Assembly (NCBI RefSeq): GCF_902459655.1
Contig: NZ_CABPSB010000019.1
Location: forward strand, 1-64,000
Source of the DNA: Pandoraea anhela
Lineage (GTDB): Bacteria > Pseudomonadota > Gammaproteobacteria > Burkholderiales > Burkholderiaceae
Reading direction: 5' to 3'
Length of the DNA: 64,000 nucleotides
This document shows, piece after piece, positions 34,697-44,740 of the stretch (within the stretch, counting starts at the first letter, position 1; each line of letters begins with the position of its first letter). A program made the position numbers and the translations under genes. The notes below the pieces were generated by a model that searched no databases, was not told the origin of the DNA, and was given only the letters and a program-made list of their open reading frames with translations.

Positions 34697-35494
34697 ATGG
34701 CGCATACACACTCACGGAACGCGAGCGACAGCTCGTTTCGCATCGACACCTCCATCGATCTCGACTCGCCCGCCGTGCGCATCACTCGCGAAGCCCTCGC
34801 GGCGTGCTTTCGACTCGCCGCCATGTACGGCTTCGAGGAAGGCATCTGCAACCACTTCTCGGCAATGTTGCCGGGCAGCGACCGCTGGTTCCTCGTCAAC
34901 CCGTTCGGGCTGGCGTTCGAAGAAGTCACCGCATCGAGTTTGCTCGTGTGCGACGTCGACGGTCACGTCGTGTGCGGCGACGGCGTGCCCGAGGCCACCG
35001 CGTTCTACATCCACGCCCGAGTGCACAGGGCGAACCCGCGCGTGCGTGCGGCGTTCCACACGCACATGCCCTGGGCGACCGCCCTTGCAATGAGCGAAGG
35101 CTCCCCCCTTGTCTGGGCCGGTCAGACGGCGCTCAAGTTCTACGGGCGCACTGTCGTGGATACCGATTACAACGGCCTTGCGCTGGGCAACGAGGAAGGC
35201 GACCGCATTGCGTCGGCCATGGGCGACGCGGATATCGTCTTCATGAAGCATCACGGCGTGATGGTGGCCGGCCCCACCATCGCCGAGGCTTGGGACGACC
35301 TCTACTATCTGGAGCGTGCCTGCGAGGTGCAGTGCAAGGCGATGAGCACGGGGCGCGCGCTTCGTCCGGTGCCGGAGGCCATCGCACGGCGCACCGCCGC
35401 CGAAATGCGCGCAGGCGACCCGCTTAGCGCCCGCGCCCATCTCGACAGCGCCATACGGCGTCTGCGTGCCGCCGGGGTGCCGTTCGATCGCTGA
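34697..35494 (+). CDS. class II aldolase/adducin family protein
   Basis: 265 residues. The metal site motifs H-T-H-M-P-W and K-H-H-G-V-M-V-A-G are visible. The family includes aldolases and decarboxylases acting on sugars or ketoacids. Start ATG has GAGGAG upstream. Together with the HAD protein it could process a phosphorylated or halogenated hydroxyacid; the shared locus with the downstream cluster is suggestive only. Confidence 0.9.
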   Translation: MAHTHSRNASDSSFRIDTSIDLDSPAVRITREALAACFRLAAMYGFEEGICNHFSAMLPGSDRWFLVNPFGLAFEEVTASSLLVCDVDGHVVCGDGVPEATAFYIHARVHRANPRVRAAFHTHMPWATALAMSEGSPLVWAGQTALKFYGRTVVDTDYNGLALGNEEGDRIASAMGDADIVFMKHHGVMVAGPTIAEAWDDLYYLERACEVQCKAMSTGRALRPVPEAIARRTAAEMRAGDPLSARAHLDSAIRRLRAAGVPFDR

Positions 35495-35862
35495 TGTTCC
35501 CGAGTTGTCGATGATCGGAACGCCGGCCAGGGAGCAAAGGGCAACAAGCCGATCAGTGGGAAGCGCGCGCCGCCTCCGTTGCCAAATCAGCGAAAAAAAC
35601 GGCACGAAAAACACCGTCTCATCGAGTGAGAAAGCCCGCCACATCGGGCTTGGCGAGCGATATCCCGCTGCGTAACGCCTGAGGGCCTCACGACTGCACG
35701 CGTGGCGCTAAATGGACGCGTCGTCCTTTTCCTGTCGGGAGCCGTCGTGTCCAGTCGTTTTGCCTTGGGCGTGCCTTTCGCCGCCGCCGTCTCGCGTGTA
35801 CCGCCCTTTGTGCACCTTGCCGCCATCGTTTCGTTTCAACGTCGACGTCTCGGAGGTCGGGC
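35495..35862. other. 368-base gap with a small hairpin, no gene seen
   Basis: No coding frame with support. AAGCCCG (35632-35638) / CGGGCTT (35645-35651) forms a 7-base hairpin without a T-run on the + strand; on the minus strand it is followed by TTTCTC. The promoter for the downstream VOC-led operon probably lies here, but no clear -35/-10 was identified. Confidence 0.4.
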
Positions 35863-36735
35863 ATGAGTCAGCTTCCCGCACCGGTTCTCGATCACGTCGT
35901 CATCAACGTCAAAGGCGAACTCGAAGCGTCGGTGGACACCTACCGCCGCCTGGGCTTCGCCCTGACCGAGCGCGGTCATCACTCGCTCGGCACCAGCAAC
36001 CATCTGGCGATCTTCGGGGAGAATTACCTTGAACTGCTCGGCTACGAAGCCGGCAAGTCGACCGCACGCCCCGACGTCACGCAAGCGCCGCTCGGCCTGA
36101 CAGGGCTCGTCTTCAAGACGCAGGACTCGCACGGCCTTTACGCCGCGTTGCAGGCGCGCGGCATCGGGGTGGAGACGCCCGCCGAGTTCTTCCGTCCGGT
36201 GCGCCTGCCCGACGGCACCACGCAAGACGCCCGCTTTCGCACCGTGCGACTGGCCAGCGAACTCGTGCGCAACGGTCGCACGTTCTTCTGCCATCACTTC
36301 ACCCCCGAGCATGTCTGGCGCGACGAATGGCGCGAGCATCCGAACGGCGTGACGGACATCGTCGGTTACGTGATCGCGTCGCCGAATCCGGCCGTCACGG
36401 CAGCGCTCTACGAGCGTGTCTTCGGACCGGGCCTCCTCACCGCCACCGGCGACAAACCGGGCGACGAAAGTTACGCCTTCACCGCCGGGCGCGCCCGCGT
36501 GCACTTCGTCACCCCCATCGAAGCCGCCCAGCGCTTCGGCGACGTCGAGACGACGCAGGACGGCAGCGAACGCAGCGTCGCGCTCATTCTGCGCACCCGC
36601 TCCCTCGCGCAGACGAAAGCCACGCTGCGCGAGAACGGCGTGCCCTGGACGACGCGCGAAGACGGCGCTGTGCTCGTGGCCGCCGCCGACGGCTTTCACG
36701 TGGCACTCCAGTTCGTCGAAGGAGACCCCGCATGA
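35863..36735 (+). CDS. VOC/glyoxalase-like domain protein
   Basis: 290 residues with two vicinal-oxygen-chelate halves (L-D-H-V-V-I-N-V near residue 9; V-G-Y-V-I-A-S-P-N-P for the second). Best matched to the Glyoxalase_3 type. Such proteins bind a metal and act as dioxygenase, lyase or isomerase; the reaction here is unknown. The stop overlaps the next start (ATGA). It is the first gene of the large uptake/degradation operon. Confidence 0.82.
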   Translation: MSQLPAPVLDHVVINVKGELEASVDTYRRLGFALTERGHHSLGTSNHLAIFGENYLELLGYEAGKSTARPDVTQAPLGLTGLVFKTQDSHGLYAALQARGIGVETPAEFFRPVRLPDGTTQDARFRTVRLASELVRNGRTFFCHHFTPEHVWRDEWREHPNGVTDIVGYVIASPNPAVTAALYERVFGPGLLTATGDKPGDESYAFTAGRARVHFVTPIEAAQRFGDVETTQDGSERSVALILRTRSLAQTKATLRENGVPWTTREDGAVLVAAADGFHVALQFVEGDPA

Positions 36736-37838
36736 GCGCGCAACCGACATGGTGGCAAGCATTCGGTGTCGATTACGCAGACGCCCGTCAACGCTTTCGC
36801 ACCGCCGCCGGCCGGGCGGGCGCAGCACTGAGCACGTATGTGCATCCGGGCGCGCAAGCCCCTGACGGCAGCGAGCTGACGGTCGACGTCGCGCGGCTCG
36901 GCGCGGCCCACGCCCCGCATCAACTGCTAGCCATCAGCGGCACACACGGCCTCGAAGGCGGCGCAGGCTCCGCCGTGCAAACCGCGTGGCTCACGCACGC
37001 GGCCGACACGCTGCCGCCGGATGTCGCCGTCACGTTCGTGCACGCGATCAATCCGTACGGCTTTGCACACACCACGCGCACTACGGAAAACAACGTCGAC
37101 CTGAACCGCAATTTCATCGACCATGAGCGGCCGCATCCGGTCAATCCGCACTACGCGTCGCTGCACGACCATCTGATTCCCGCCGAGTGGACCACCGAAG
37201 GACTGGCGCAGAGCGCGCGCGCCGTCGATGCGTTCCGCGCCGAACACGGCCCGGACGCCCTCTTCAACACGCTCGCCAGCGGGCAATACACCCACGCCGA
37301 CGGCCTCATCTACGGCGGACGTTCGCGCGAATGGTCGAACCTCACATTGCAGACGATCGTCGAGCGCGAGCTCTCGCAAGCCCAGCGCATCGGTCTGATC
37401 GACTGGCACACCGGCATTGGCGAATACGCGGAACCGTTCTTCCTGTGCTTCAACGCCGAAGGCAGCGAGGCGCAACGCGAGGCCGCCCGCTGGTGGGGCG
37501 CCGAGCGTGTGCTCGATCAGCGGCCGCACGGACTGCAACGTCCCGACTATCAGGGGCTGGTGTTCCGTGGCGTCGAACAGTTTGCGAAGGGACGTCCGGT
37601 CATCGGCGCCGTCGTCGAATTCGGTACGCGCGGCGCGAACGCGAGCCAGGCCAACCGGCTCGATCAGTGGCTGCGCTCGCGTGCCGCGACAAATCCCGAC
37701 GCTGTGCGTGATCGTCAACTACGCGCCGACGTGCTGGACGCCTTCGTACCGGTGTCGTCCGTATGGCGCAACAGCGTGCTCACGCACGGGTTGCAGATCA
37801 CGGCGCAGGCGCTGCAAGGACTCGCCACGCACGCCTAG
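36732..37838 (+). CDS. DUF2817 family M14-type metallopeptidase
   Basis: 368 residues. The zinc-binding H-x-x-E is seen in S-G-T-H-G-L-E-G (about residue 70), N-R-N-F is present, and a later histidine lies in I-D-W-H-T-G-I-G (about 224). DUF2817 belongs to the M14 carboxypeptidase-like clan but its substrate is not well defined. It probably cleaves an amide or peptide bond, which would suit the peptide-type ABC transporter downstream. Coupled to the VOC gene by ATGA overlap. Confidence 0.85.
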   Translation: MSAQPTWWQAFGVDYADARQRFRTAAGRAGAALSTYVHPGAQAPDGSELTVDVARLGAAHAPHQLLAISGTHGLEGGAGSAVQTAWLTHAADTLPPDVAVTFVHAINPYGFAHTTRTTENNVDLNRNFIDHERPHPVNPHYASLHDHLIPAEWTTEGLAQSARAVDAFRAEHGPDALFNTLASGQYTHADGLIYGGRSREWSNLTLQTIVERELSQAQRIGLIDWHTGIGEYAEPFFLCFNAEGSEAQREAARWWGAERVLDQRPHGLQRPDYQGLVFRGVEQFAKGRPVIGAVVEFGTRGANASQANRLDQWLRSRAATNPDAVRDRQLRADVLDAFVPVSSVWRNSVLTHGLQITAQALQGLATHA

Positions 37839-37938
37839 GCCATCGGGCGCCCGACGCCCTCCCCCGTTTCCGCTCTTCAACAAGGATCGGCGTCTGCCCG
37901 AGGGGCTCGCGCATCCTGAAATCGACTCTCGAACCGAC

Positions 37939-38955
37939 ATGAAAGCCATCGTATTACGTGAACACGGCGACAACAGCGCGCTGAAACTCGAAACCGACTT
38001 CCCGGATCCCGTCGCGGGCGAAGGGGAAGTCGTGCTGCGTGTGCGCGCGTCGTCGCTGAACTATCACGACGTCTTCACGCGCCGCGGCATGCCCGGCATC
38101 AAACTGCCGTTCCCGGTGATCATCGGTCTCGACGTCGCCGGTGAGATCGCCAGCATCGGGCCCGGCGTGCAAGGCTGGTCGGTCGGCGACCGAGTGCTGG
38201 TCGATCCGATCAATCGCGTGACCGGCGGCCTCGTCGGCGAGACGACCCACGGCGGCCTGGCCGAACTGTGCCGCGTGCCCGAGCATCAACTGGTCCGTCT
38301 GCCCGACGGTGTTTCGTTCGACGACGCCGCCGCGCTGCCCGTTGCCTACGGCACGGCGCTGCGCATGATGCACCGCATCGGTCAGATCAAGGCCGGCGAG
38401 CGCGTGCTGATCCTCGGTGCGAGCGGCGGCGTAGGCGTGTGCGCCGTTCAACTCGCCAAGCTCGCGGGCGCGGAAGTCATCGCCTGCGCAGGCTCCCGAG
38501 AAAAAGGCGAGCGCCTGCGCGAGCTGGGCGCGGACGACATCATCTATTACACCGAAGAGGACTTCGTCGACGTAGTGCGCACCCGCTACGGCAAGGCCGC
38601 GCGCCGTCGCGGCGCGGCCAACAACGGGGGCGTCGACGTCGTGGTGAACTTCACCGGCGGCGATACCTGGACACGCTCGCTGCGCACCCTGCGCCAAGGC
38701 GGCCGCGTGCTCACCTGCGGCGCCACCGCCGGCTTCGATCCGAAGGAAGACCTGCGTTTCATCTGGACCTTCGAATTGCAGATTCGCGGCTCGAACGGCT
38801 GGGAGCGCGAAGACCTGCACGAACTGCTCGATCTCGTCGCCGGCGGCAAGCTGCGCGTGCTGATCGACAGAAAGTGGCCGCTCGAACACGGCGCACAGGC
38901 GCTCGCCTCGCTGGAAAACCGCCAGATAGTCGGCAAGGTGCTGGTGGGCGCATGA
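37939..38955 (+). CDS. MDR-family zinc-type quinone oxidoreductase/alcohol dehydrogenase
   Basis: 338 residues. NADPH Rossmann motif L-G-A-S-G-G-V-G-V-C near 160, and the usual start M-K-A-I-V-L-R-E-H. The medium-chain family lacks obvious catalytic zinc cysteines here, so quinone oxidoreductase-like activity is more likely. Its stop overlaps the thioesterase start (ATGA). Confidence 0.9.
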   Translation: MKAIVLREHGDNSALKLETDFPDPVAGEGEVVLRVRASSLNYHDVFTRRGMPGIKLPFPVIIGLDVAGEIASIGPGVQGWSVGDRVLVDPINRVTGGLVGETTHGGLAELCRVPEHQLVRLPDGVSFDDAAALPVAYGTALRMMHRIGQIKAGERVLILGASGGVGVCAVQLAKLAGAEVIACAGSREKGERLRELGADDIIYYTEEDFVDVVRTRYGKAARRRGAANNGGVDVVVNFTGGDTWTRSLRTLRQGGRVLTCGATAGFDPKEDLRFIWTFELQIRGSNGWEREDLHELLDLVAGGKLRVLIDRKWPLEHGAQALASLENRQIVGKVLVGA

Positions 38956-39383
38956 GCACGACGATCCCCACCCTGTCCGTCGCGCAGGTTCAGCAAGCCT
39001 TCGACAACTCGACCTTCATCGCCTGGCTGGGCATGCGTGTCGTCTCGCTCGATCACGACGCCCAGACCATCGAAGTCGAGATTCCCTTCAAGGCATCGTT
39101 CGAGCGTGGCAAAGGCACCCGCCAGTGGCACGGCGGCCCGCTCGCCGCCGTGATCGATACGGTCGGCGACTTCGCGGTCGGCATGCTCGTTGGCCGGGGT
39201 CTGCCGACGGTCAACTTTCGCGTCGATTACCTGCGCCCGGCCATCGACACCGATCTGCGCGCCGTCGCACGGGTCCGGCGGCTCGGCAAGAGTATCGGCG
39301 TCGCGGACGTCGATCTGTTCAACGCACAGGGCGCACTCGTGGCCATCGGCCGGGCGAGCTACGCCACGTTGCCGCCCGCCTGA
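38952..39383 (+). CDS. PaaI-type hotdog thioesterase
   Basis: 143 residues, hotdog fold. W-H-G-G-P-L-A-A-V-I-D-T is the PaaI-type active-site helix, followed by V-N-F-R-V-D-Y-L-R-P. It hydrolyses an acyl-CoA. Translational coupling with the MDR gene (ATGA). Its neighbour acyl-CoA synthetase further down suggests it recovers CoA from an intermediate. Confidence 0.9.
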   Translation: MSTTIPTLSVAQVQQAFDNSTFIAWLGMRVVSLDHDAQTIEVEIPFKASFERGKGTRQWHGGPLAAVIDTVGDFAVGMLVGRGLPTVNFRVDYLRPAIDTDLRAVARVRRLGKSIGVADVDLFNAQGALVAIGRASYATLPPA

Positions 39384-39482
39384 TTCGATTGGCCGCTCAG
39401 GCGCTCTAGCCGCCCTAGCCGACCTAGCCGTTTGGAGGCGCCAGCGAGATCGCACGGGCGCCGCGTTTTTTCGGAGTTCATC

Positions 39483-41147
39483 ATGCGCAAGTCCCGGGGT
39501 CTGTCCCACCGTCAGTTTCTGCGTCGTCAATTTCTATTCCGCCGTGCGCCCGGTGCACTGGCCGCCACTTCCGCCGCGCTCACCGGCACGGCAGGGTGGC
39601 TGGTGTCGCCGACACGCGCCGTTGCGGCGGACGCCACAGCGCGCCAAGGCGGCACCCTCGTCGCCAGTTGGGGCGGTCTGGAGCCGCAGGCGCTCTTCGT
39701 GCCGGGCGGCGGCGGTTCCAGCCCGTTCATGACGTCGACGAAAATTCTCGAACGCCTGCTCAAGATCGACGAGAAGCTCGCGTTCCAGCCAGTGCTCGCG
39801 ACGGACGTTCGCGCCTCCGCCGACTTCAGGACATACACCGTCTCGCTGCGCAAAAACGTGTTGTGGCACGACGGCAAGCCGTTCACGGCAGACGACGTCG
39901 TCTACAACGTGCAGGAGCACTGGAAGCCCATCGCCGCAGGCGTCGCCCTGAAGTCGCTCAAGCGCGTGAGCGCGACCGATACGCACACGGTCAAGCTCGA
40001 ATTCTCTACGCCGGTGCCGGAGTTCTTCTTCAAATCGATCCTCGCCGGGCAGTATCAGGTAGTCGTGCCGAAACATCTGTACGCGGGCAAGGACATCATC
40101 ACCCACCCGCTGAACAATGCACCGGTCGGCACCGGGCCGTGGAAGTACGGTCAGTGGGTGCGCGGCAGCTACGTCTCCTACACGCGCAACGAGCAATACT
40201 GGAATCCGGCGCAGCCGTATCCGGAGAAACTCATCATCCGCTGGTGGGGCGATCCGGCATCGCGCGCCGCCGCGCTGGAGACCGGCGAGTTGCAGGTGGC
40301 GTTCTCCAACCCGGTCCCCGCGCGCGATATCGACCGTCTCGTGAAGACCGGCAAAATCGCCGTCGACACGAAGGGCTACGAGAACGCCGCATGGACGGTC
40401 ACGGTCGAATTCAATCAGCGACGCGAGATTGTGAAGCGCCGCGAGGTGCGTCAGGCCATCCTCCACGCCATCGACCGCAAGTTCATCATCGACACGATTT
40501 ACTTCGGACGCGGCAAACCCGCCGTCTCGCCGATCTTCCGCACCAATCCGCTGTTCTTCACGGAAGACGTGCCGAAGTACCCGTTCGACCCCGCCAAGGC
40601 CAACGCACTGCTCGACGCCGCCGGACTGCCGCGCAAGAACGGTTCGCGCTTCACGATCCATCTGGTCGCCGCCGCGTGGTTCGAGGAGAACGCCAAGCTC
40701 GGTCAGTACCTCAAGCAGGCGTTACAGGATATCGGCATTACCGTGAAGCTCGACTCGCTCGACCGGGCCACCGCGCTCAAGCGGATCTACAGCGATTACG
40801 ACTACGACATCGCCGTGTCCAACTTCACCGCGCCGCTGGAACTCGTTCCGGTCGTGACGCAGTTCTTCACCTCGGACGGCATCGTCAAAGGCGCCGCCTT
40901 CCGCAACGCCACGGGCTACTCGAATCCGGCGATGGACGCACTCGTCGACAAGCTCACCGTCGAGACCGACAACGCGAAGCGGCAGAAGCTCGCGCACGAC
41001 TTCGCCCGCCTGGCCGCCACCGACGTGCCGCTCGTGCCGCTCGTCGAGATGGAGTCGTTCACGCTCTCACGCACCAACGTGCGCAACGCGACGACCAGCG
41101 CCAACGTGCAGGGCGATGCGCTGGCGGACGTCTGGCTCGCCTCCTGA
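39483..41147 (+). CDS. ABC transporter substrate-binding protein, family 5 (peptide/opine type)
   Basis: 554 residues from ATG 39483, chosen for GGAG 8 bases upstream. The N-terminus (MRKSRGLSHRQFLRRQFLFRR) has two Arg pairs before a hydrophobic segment ending A-V-A-A-D, so the signal may be Tat-like. Mature motif W-H-D-G-K-P-F-T-A-D-D-V-V-Y is the SBP_bac_5 signature. It captures a peptide-like or similar ligand for the DppBC/DF-type transporter. Confidence 0.92.
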   Translation: MRKSRGLSHRQFLRRQFLFRRAPGALAATSAALTGTAGWLVSPTRAVAADATARQGGTLVASWGGLEPQALFVPGGGGSSPFMTSTKILERLLKIDEKLAFQPVLATDVRASADFRTYTVSLRKNVLWHDGKPFTADDVVYNVQEHWKPIAAGVALKSLKRVSATDTHTVKLEFSTPVPEFFFKSILAGQYQVVVPKHLYAGKDIITHPLNNAPVGTGPWKYGQWVRGSYVSYTRNEQYWNPAQPYPEKLIIRWWGDPASRAAALETGELQVAFSNPVPARDIDRLVKTGKIAVDTKGYENAAWTVTVEFNQRREIVKRREVRQAILHAIDRKFIIDTIYFGRGKPAVSPIFRTNPLFFTEDVPKYPFDPAKANALLDAAGLPRKNGSRFTIHLVAAAWFEENAKLGQYLKQALQDIGITVKLDSLDRATALKRIYSDYDYDIAVSNFTAPLELVPVVTQFFTSDGIVKGAAFRNATGYSNPAMDALVDKLTVETDNAKRQKLAHDFARLAATDVPLVPLVEMESFTLSRTNVRNATTSANVQGDALADVWLAS

Positions 41148-41160
41148 CGGGACGGCCGCC

Positions 41161-42153
41161 ATGGTGACGCGTCTGCTATTGCGCCGTATCGTTCAGGCCG
41201 TGCCGCTGCTGCTCGGTGTGATCGTCATGAACTTTTGTCTGATCCAGTCGGTGCCCGGCACCCTGCTCGACGTGATGACTGCCGAGCAGCAAGTGACCGA
41301 TCCTGCGCTGATCGAGCGATTGCGCGTGACGTACGGCATGGACAAACCGCTATGGCAGCAACTGCTGCACTACATCAACTCGGTGCTGCATCTCGATCTC
41401 GGCTACTCGTACCGTCATAACCTGCCGGTGTTCGACGTCATCATGGCGCACCTGCCCGCCACGCTGGTGCTGATGCTCGCGAGCCTGCTGATCGCCGTGG
41501 TCGTGGGCGTGGCCGCCGGGGTCGTCGCCGCCGTGAACGTGAACACCTGGCGCGACACGCTCGTCTCGGTCGCGGCCGTCGTGTGCTTCGCCGCGCCCAG
41601 CTTCTGGCTCGGGATCATGCTCATCATTCTGTTCTCGGTGAAACTCGGCTGGTTTCCCGTAGGCGGCATGACCACGATCGGCATGGACTACGGCACAGGT
41701 CTCGCCGGGGCGTGGCGCGCCTCGCTCGACGTGCTGCATCACCTCGCGCTGCCCGCGCTCACGCTCGGCCTCTTCTACGCGGCGACCTATGCACGTGTCA
41801 TGCGCGCCTCGATGCTCGAAGTGGCGCGTCAGGATCACGTGCGCACCGCCCAGGCCAAAGGACTCACGCGACGCGCCGTCATCACGCGACATATGGTGCG
41901 TAACGCCATGCTGCCGGTCGTCACGCTGCTGGGCTTGCAACTCGGCACGGTGCTCGGCGGCAGCATCGTCGTCGAAGCGGTGTTCAGCTGGCCCGGCATC
42001 GGCGGCGTGCTGTTCGATAGCGTGATGAGCCGCAACTACCCGGTCGTGCTGGGACTGCTCGTCCTCAGCTCGGCGCTCGTTATCGTCGCGAACATCGCCG
42101 TCGATCTGATGTACACGCGGCTCGATCCCCGCATTCGCACGCATGGCGCGTGA
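41161..42153 (+). CDS. Dpp/Opp-type ABC transporter permease (DppB-like)
   Basis: 330 residues with six helices. The start M-V-T-R-L-L-L-R-R-I-V-Q-A-V-P and the C-terminal G-L-T-R-R-A-V-I-T-R-H-M-V-R-N-A-M-L-P loop are DppB features. Its gene begins 13 bases after the binding-protein stop. It pairs with the next permease. Confidence 0.93.
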   Translation: MVTRLLLRRIVQAVPLLLGVIVMNFCLIQSVPGTLLDVMTAEQQVTDPALIERLRVTYGMDKPLWQQLLHYINSVLHLDLGYSYRHNLPVFDVIMAHLPATLVLMLASLLIAVVVGVAAGVVAAVNVNTWRDTLVSVAAVVCFAAPSFWLGIMLIILFSVKLGWFPVGGMTTIGMDYGTGLAGAWRASLDVLHHLALPALTLGLFYAATYARVMRASMLEVARQDHVRTAQAKGLTRRAVITRHMVRNAMLPVVTLLGLQLGTVLGGSIVVEAVFSWPGIGGVLFDSVMSRNYPVVLGLLVLSSALVIVANIAVDLMYTRLDPRIRTHGA

Positions 42154-42199
42154 CGAACCCGCGCGTGTCGCGCTTTACTGCAATGAACCGGTCTGCGCT

Positions 42200-43114
42200 A
42201 TGACGTCTTCCGCTGAACCCACTCTCGACGCGCTCGCCTCCCGCGACGCTTCCGATCTGCCGCATGCGGTGCGGCGCGGCTCGCCTGTGTGGCGTCAGTT
42301 CACCCGACACGGCGGGGCCGTTGCCGGGGCGCTACTGCTCGCGAGCATCGCGCTCGTGGCGCTGTGTGCGGGCTGGTGGTTCCCCGCCGATCCGCTACGT
42401 ATCGTCGCCGCGCCGGAGATCTGGCCGTTCGCGCAATGGCAATACCCGCTCGGCACCGACGCGCTGGGTCGCGACATCGCCGCGATGCTCGCTCACGGCG
42501 CACGCGCCACGCTCGCCATCGGCCTCGTTTCGAGCGTGGTCGCCACCGTGATCGGCGTGTCGATCGGCGCGATGGCCGCATGGTGGGGCGGGTGGATCGA
42601 CGAGGGGCTCATGCGCTTCACCGAGCTGTTCCAGATCGTGCCGAACGTGGTCTTCGTGTTGACGGTCGTCGCCATTCTCGGTCCACGCATCGAAAACACC
42701 GTGATCGCGGTGGCGCTCGTGTCATGGCCCGCCATTGCGCGACTTACCCGCGCCGAGTGCCTCTCGTTCAAATCCCGCGAGTTCGTGCAGGCTTGCCGCA
42801 CCGTCGGACTCTCGCCGTGGCGCATCGCACTGCGCGAGGTGCTGCCGAACGCGCTGCCGCCTGTGCTCGTGATGGGCACGCTGGTCGTGGCGGGCGCGAT
42901 TCTCTACGAATCGGTCGTGTCGTTCCTGGGACTGGGCGATCCGAACATCGCGAGTTGGGGACGCCAGATCGGTGAGGGGCGCACGCTGATCCGCTCGTCC
43001 TTGTATCTGTGCGCCGAACCCGGCCTCGCCATCATGCTCGCCGTACTCGCACTGAACCTCGTGGGCGACGGGCTGAACGACGCCCTGAACCCCGCGCTGC
43101 GCAAAAAGCGCTGA
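42200..43114 (+). CDS. Dpp/Opp-type ABC transporter permease (DppC-like)
   Basis: 304 residues from ATG 42200; an in-frame ATG at 42143 would overlap the previous gene and add 19 residues, and neither start has a clear Shine-Dalgarno. D-A-L-G-R-D-I-A-A-M-L-A-H-G-A and F-V-Q-A-C-R-T-V-G-L are DppC motifs. Confidence 0.9.
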   Translation: MTSSAEPTLDALASRDASDLPHAVRRGSPVWRQFTRHGGAVAGALLLASIALVALCAGWWFPADPLRIVAAPEIWPFAQWQYPLGTDALGRDIAAMLAHGARATLAIGLVSSVVATVIGVSIGAMAAWWGGWIDEGLMRFTELFQIVPNVVFVLTVVAILGPRIENTVIAVALVSWPAIARLTRAECLSFKSREFVQACRTVGLSPWRIALREVLPNALPPVLVMGTLVVAGAILYESVVSFLGLGDPNIASWGRQIGEGRTLIRSSLYLCAEPGLAIMLAVLALNLVGDGLNDALNPALRKKR

Positions 43115-43177
43115 GCGCTGAGCACCGCGCGCGCCCAAGCCCATCGCACATCACTGCTTCACGCAAACTTCAAACCT

Positions 43178-44740
43178 ATGACTCACCGCTGGCACAACCT
43201 CGGCGACCTCGTCGACCGATCCCTCAGTCTCGACACGACAGCCATCGTCGACCTGCGCGACGAAGCGCACCCGCGCGCCTACACACACGCCGACATCGAC
43301 CGGCTGGCGAACGGCGTGGCCACCGCGTTGCGCGCGCGCGGGCTGCCGGACGGCGCACACGTCGCCATCGCCTCGCTCAACCGCGCCGAATACCTGATCG
43401 CCTATTTCGGCATCATGCGCGCAGGCTTCGTGGCCGTGCCCATCAACATCAAACAGTCGCGCGAGGTGCTCGATTACGTGATTGACGATGCCGGCATCTC
43501 GCTGGCATTCGTCGACGCGGCGCGCCGCGATGCCCTGGCCGCGCGTGTACCGGTCATCGATTTCGACGACGCCGGTCCCGACGGCTTCGTCGCGCAAAGC
43601 CGGCCGGCCGACTTCGCCGCGGTCCGTGCCGACGGGAAACGCGTTGCACAAATGCTCTACACGTCAGGTTCCACCGGCAAGCCGAAGGGTGTGCCGCTCA
43701 CGCATGCCGGACAATTGTGGGCATTAGGCGCGACTTACGTGCAGCCGGCGCATCCGTCGACGGAGCGTTATCTGCTCGCGCAACCGCTGTTTCACATGAA
43801 CGGTCTGTTCATGGCCAAGCGCGCCTTCTCGGTGAACGGGACCCTGGTGATCCTGCCGTCGTTCGATGTGTCGTCTTATGTCGACGCCCTGGAGCGCTAT
43901 CGCATTACCGTGCTGACCGCCGTGCCGACGATGTTCGCGCGTCTCGTGAAAGATCCGCAAACGCTCGCGGGCCGCGACGTCTCGTCGCTCAAGCGCGTGA
44001 TGCTCGGCTCCGCCCCCATGAGCGCCGCGCTGCTCGCACGCATTCAGGCGGCGTTCCCCGAGACGCACATCCACCACGGATACGGCACGACGGAGGCGGG
44101 ACCTAGCATCTTCGGGCCACACCCGCGCGGCATTGCCCTGCCCCCGCTCGCCCTCGGCTACCCGCTCTCGCCCGAGGCGGTGAAACTCGTGGACGGCCCC
44201 GACGCGAATCAGGGCGTGCTTTGCATGCGCAATCCCGCAGTGATGCACGGCTACCACCGGCTACCGGAGAAATCGGCCCAAGTGCTCGACGACGGCTGGT
44301 ACTACAGCGGCGACGTCATGCGCCGCGACGCCGACGGCTTCTACTACTTCGTGGGGCGCGCGGACGACATGTTCGTCTGCGCCGGCGAGAACATCTATCC
44401 GGTCGAGGTGGAGAAACTGCTGGAGGCGCATCCGGAGGTGCGTCAGGCGAGCGTCGTGCCCTTGCCGGACGAGGAACGCGCCGCTGTGCCGGTCGCCTTC
44501 GTGGTACGGCAGCCCGGCAGCACGCTGAGCGCCGACGCGCTCAGGCAGCACGCACTTGCCCATGGCCCCGCCTACCAACATCCGCGACGTGTGGCCTTCG
44601 TCGCGGAACTGCCCTGGGCGGGGACCAACAAGGTCGACCGTCACGCCCTGCTGCAACAGGCGCGCGCGCTCGAAGCCGCCAGCGGATGGAGCGATGGCCG
44701 CGCCGACAACCTTTCGCTCACCGGAGCCAGCGCATCATGA
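43178..44740 (+). CDS. AMP-binding acyl-CoA synthetase
   Basis: 520 residues. P-loop Y-T-S-G-S-T-G-K-P-K-G (about 161-171), A5 motif Y-G-T-T-E-A-G, and D-G-W-Y-Y-S-G-D-V (A7) are present. It activates a carboxylic acid with ATP and CoA. Its stop overlaps the SDR start (ATGA). The substrate may be the acid released by the DUF2817 hydrolase. Confidence 0.93.
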   Translation: MTHRWHNLGDLVDRSLSLDTTAIVDLRDEAHPRAYTHADIDRLANGVATALRARGLPDGAHVAIASLNRAEYLIAYFGIMRAGFVAVPINIKQSREVLDYVIDDAGISLAFVDAARRDALAARVPVIDFDDAGPDGFVAQSRPADFAAVRADGKRVAQMLYTSGSTGKPKGVPLTHAGQLWALGATYVQPAHPSTERYLLAQPLFHMNGLFMAKRAFSVNGTLVILPSFDVSSYVDALERYRITVLTAVPTMFARLVKDPQTLAGRDVSSLKRVMLGSAPMSAALLARIQAAFPETHIHHGYGTTEAGPSIFGPHPRGIALPPLALGYPLSPEAVKLVDGPDANQGVLCMRNPAVMHGYHRLPEKSAQVLDDGWYYSGDVMRRDADGFYYFVGRADDMFVCAGENIYPVEVEKLLEAHPEVRQASVVPLPDEERAAVPVAFVVRQPGSTLSADALRQHALAHGPAYQHPRRVAFVAELPWAGTNKVDRHALLQQARALEAASGWSDGRADNLSLTGASAS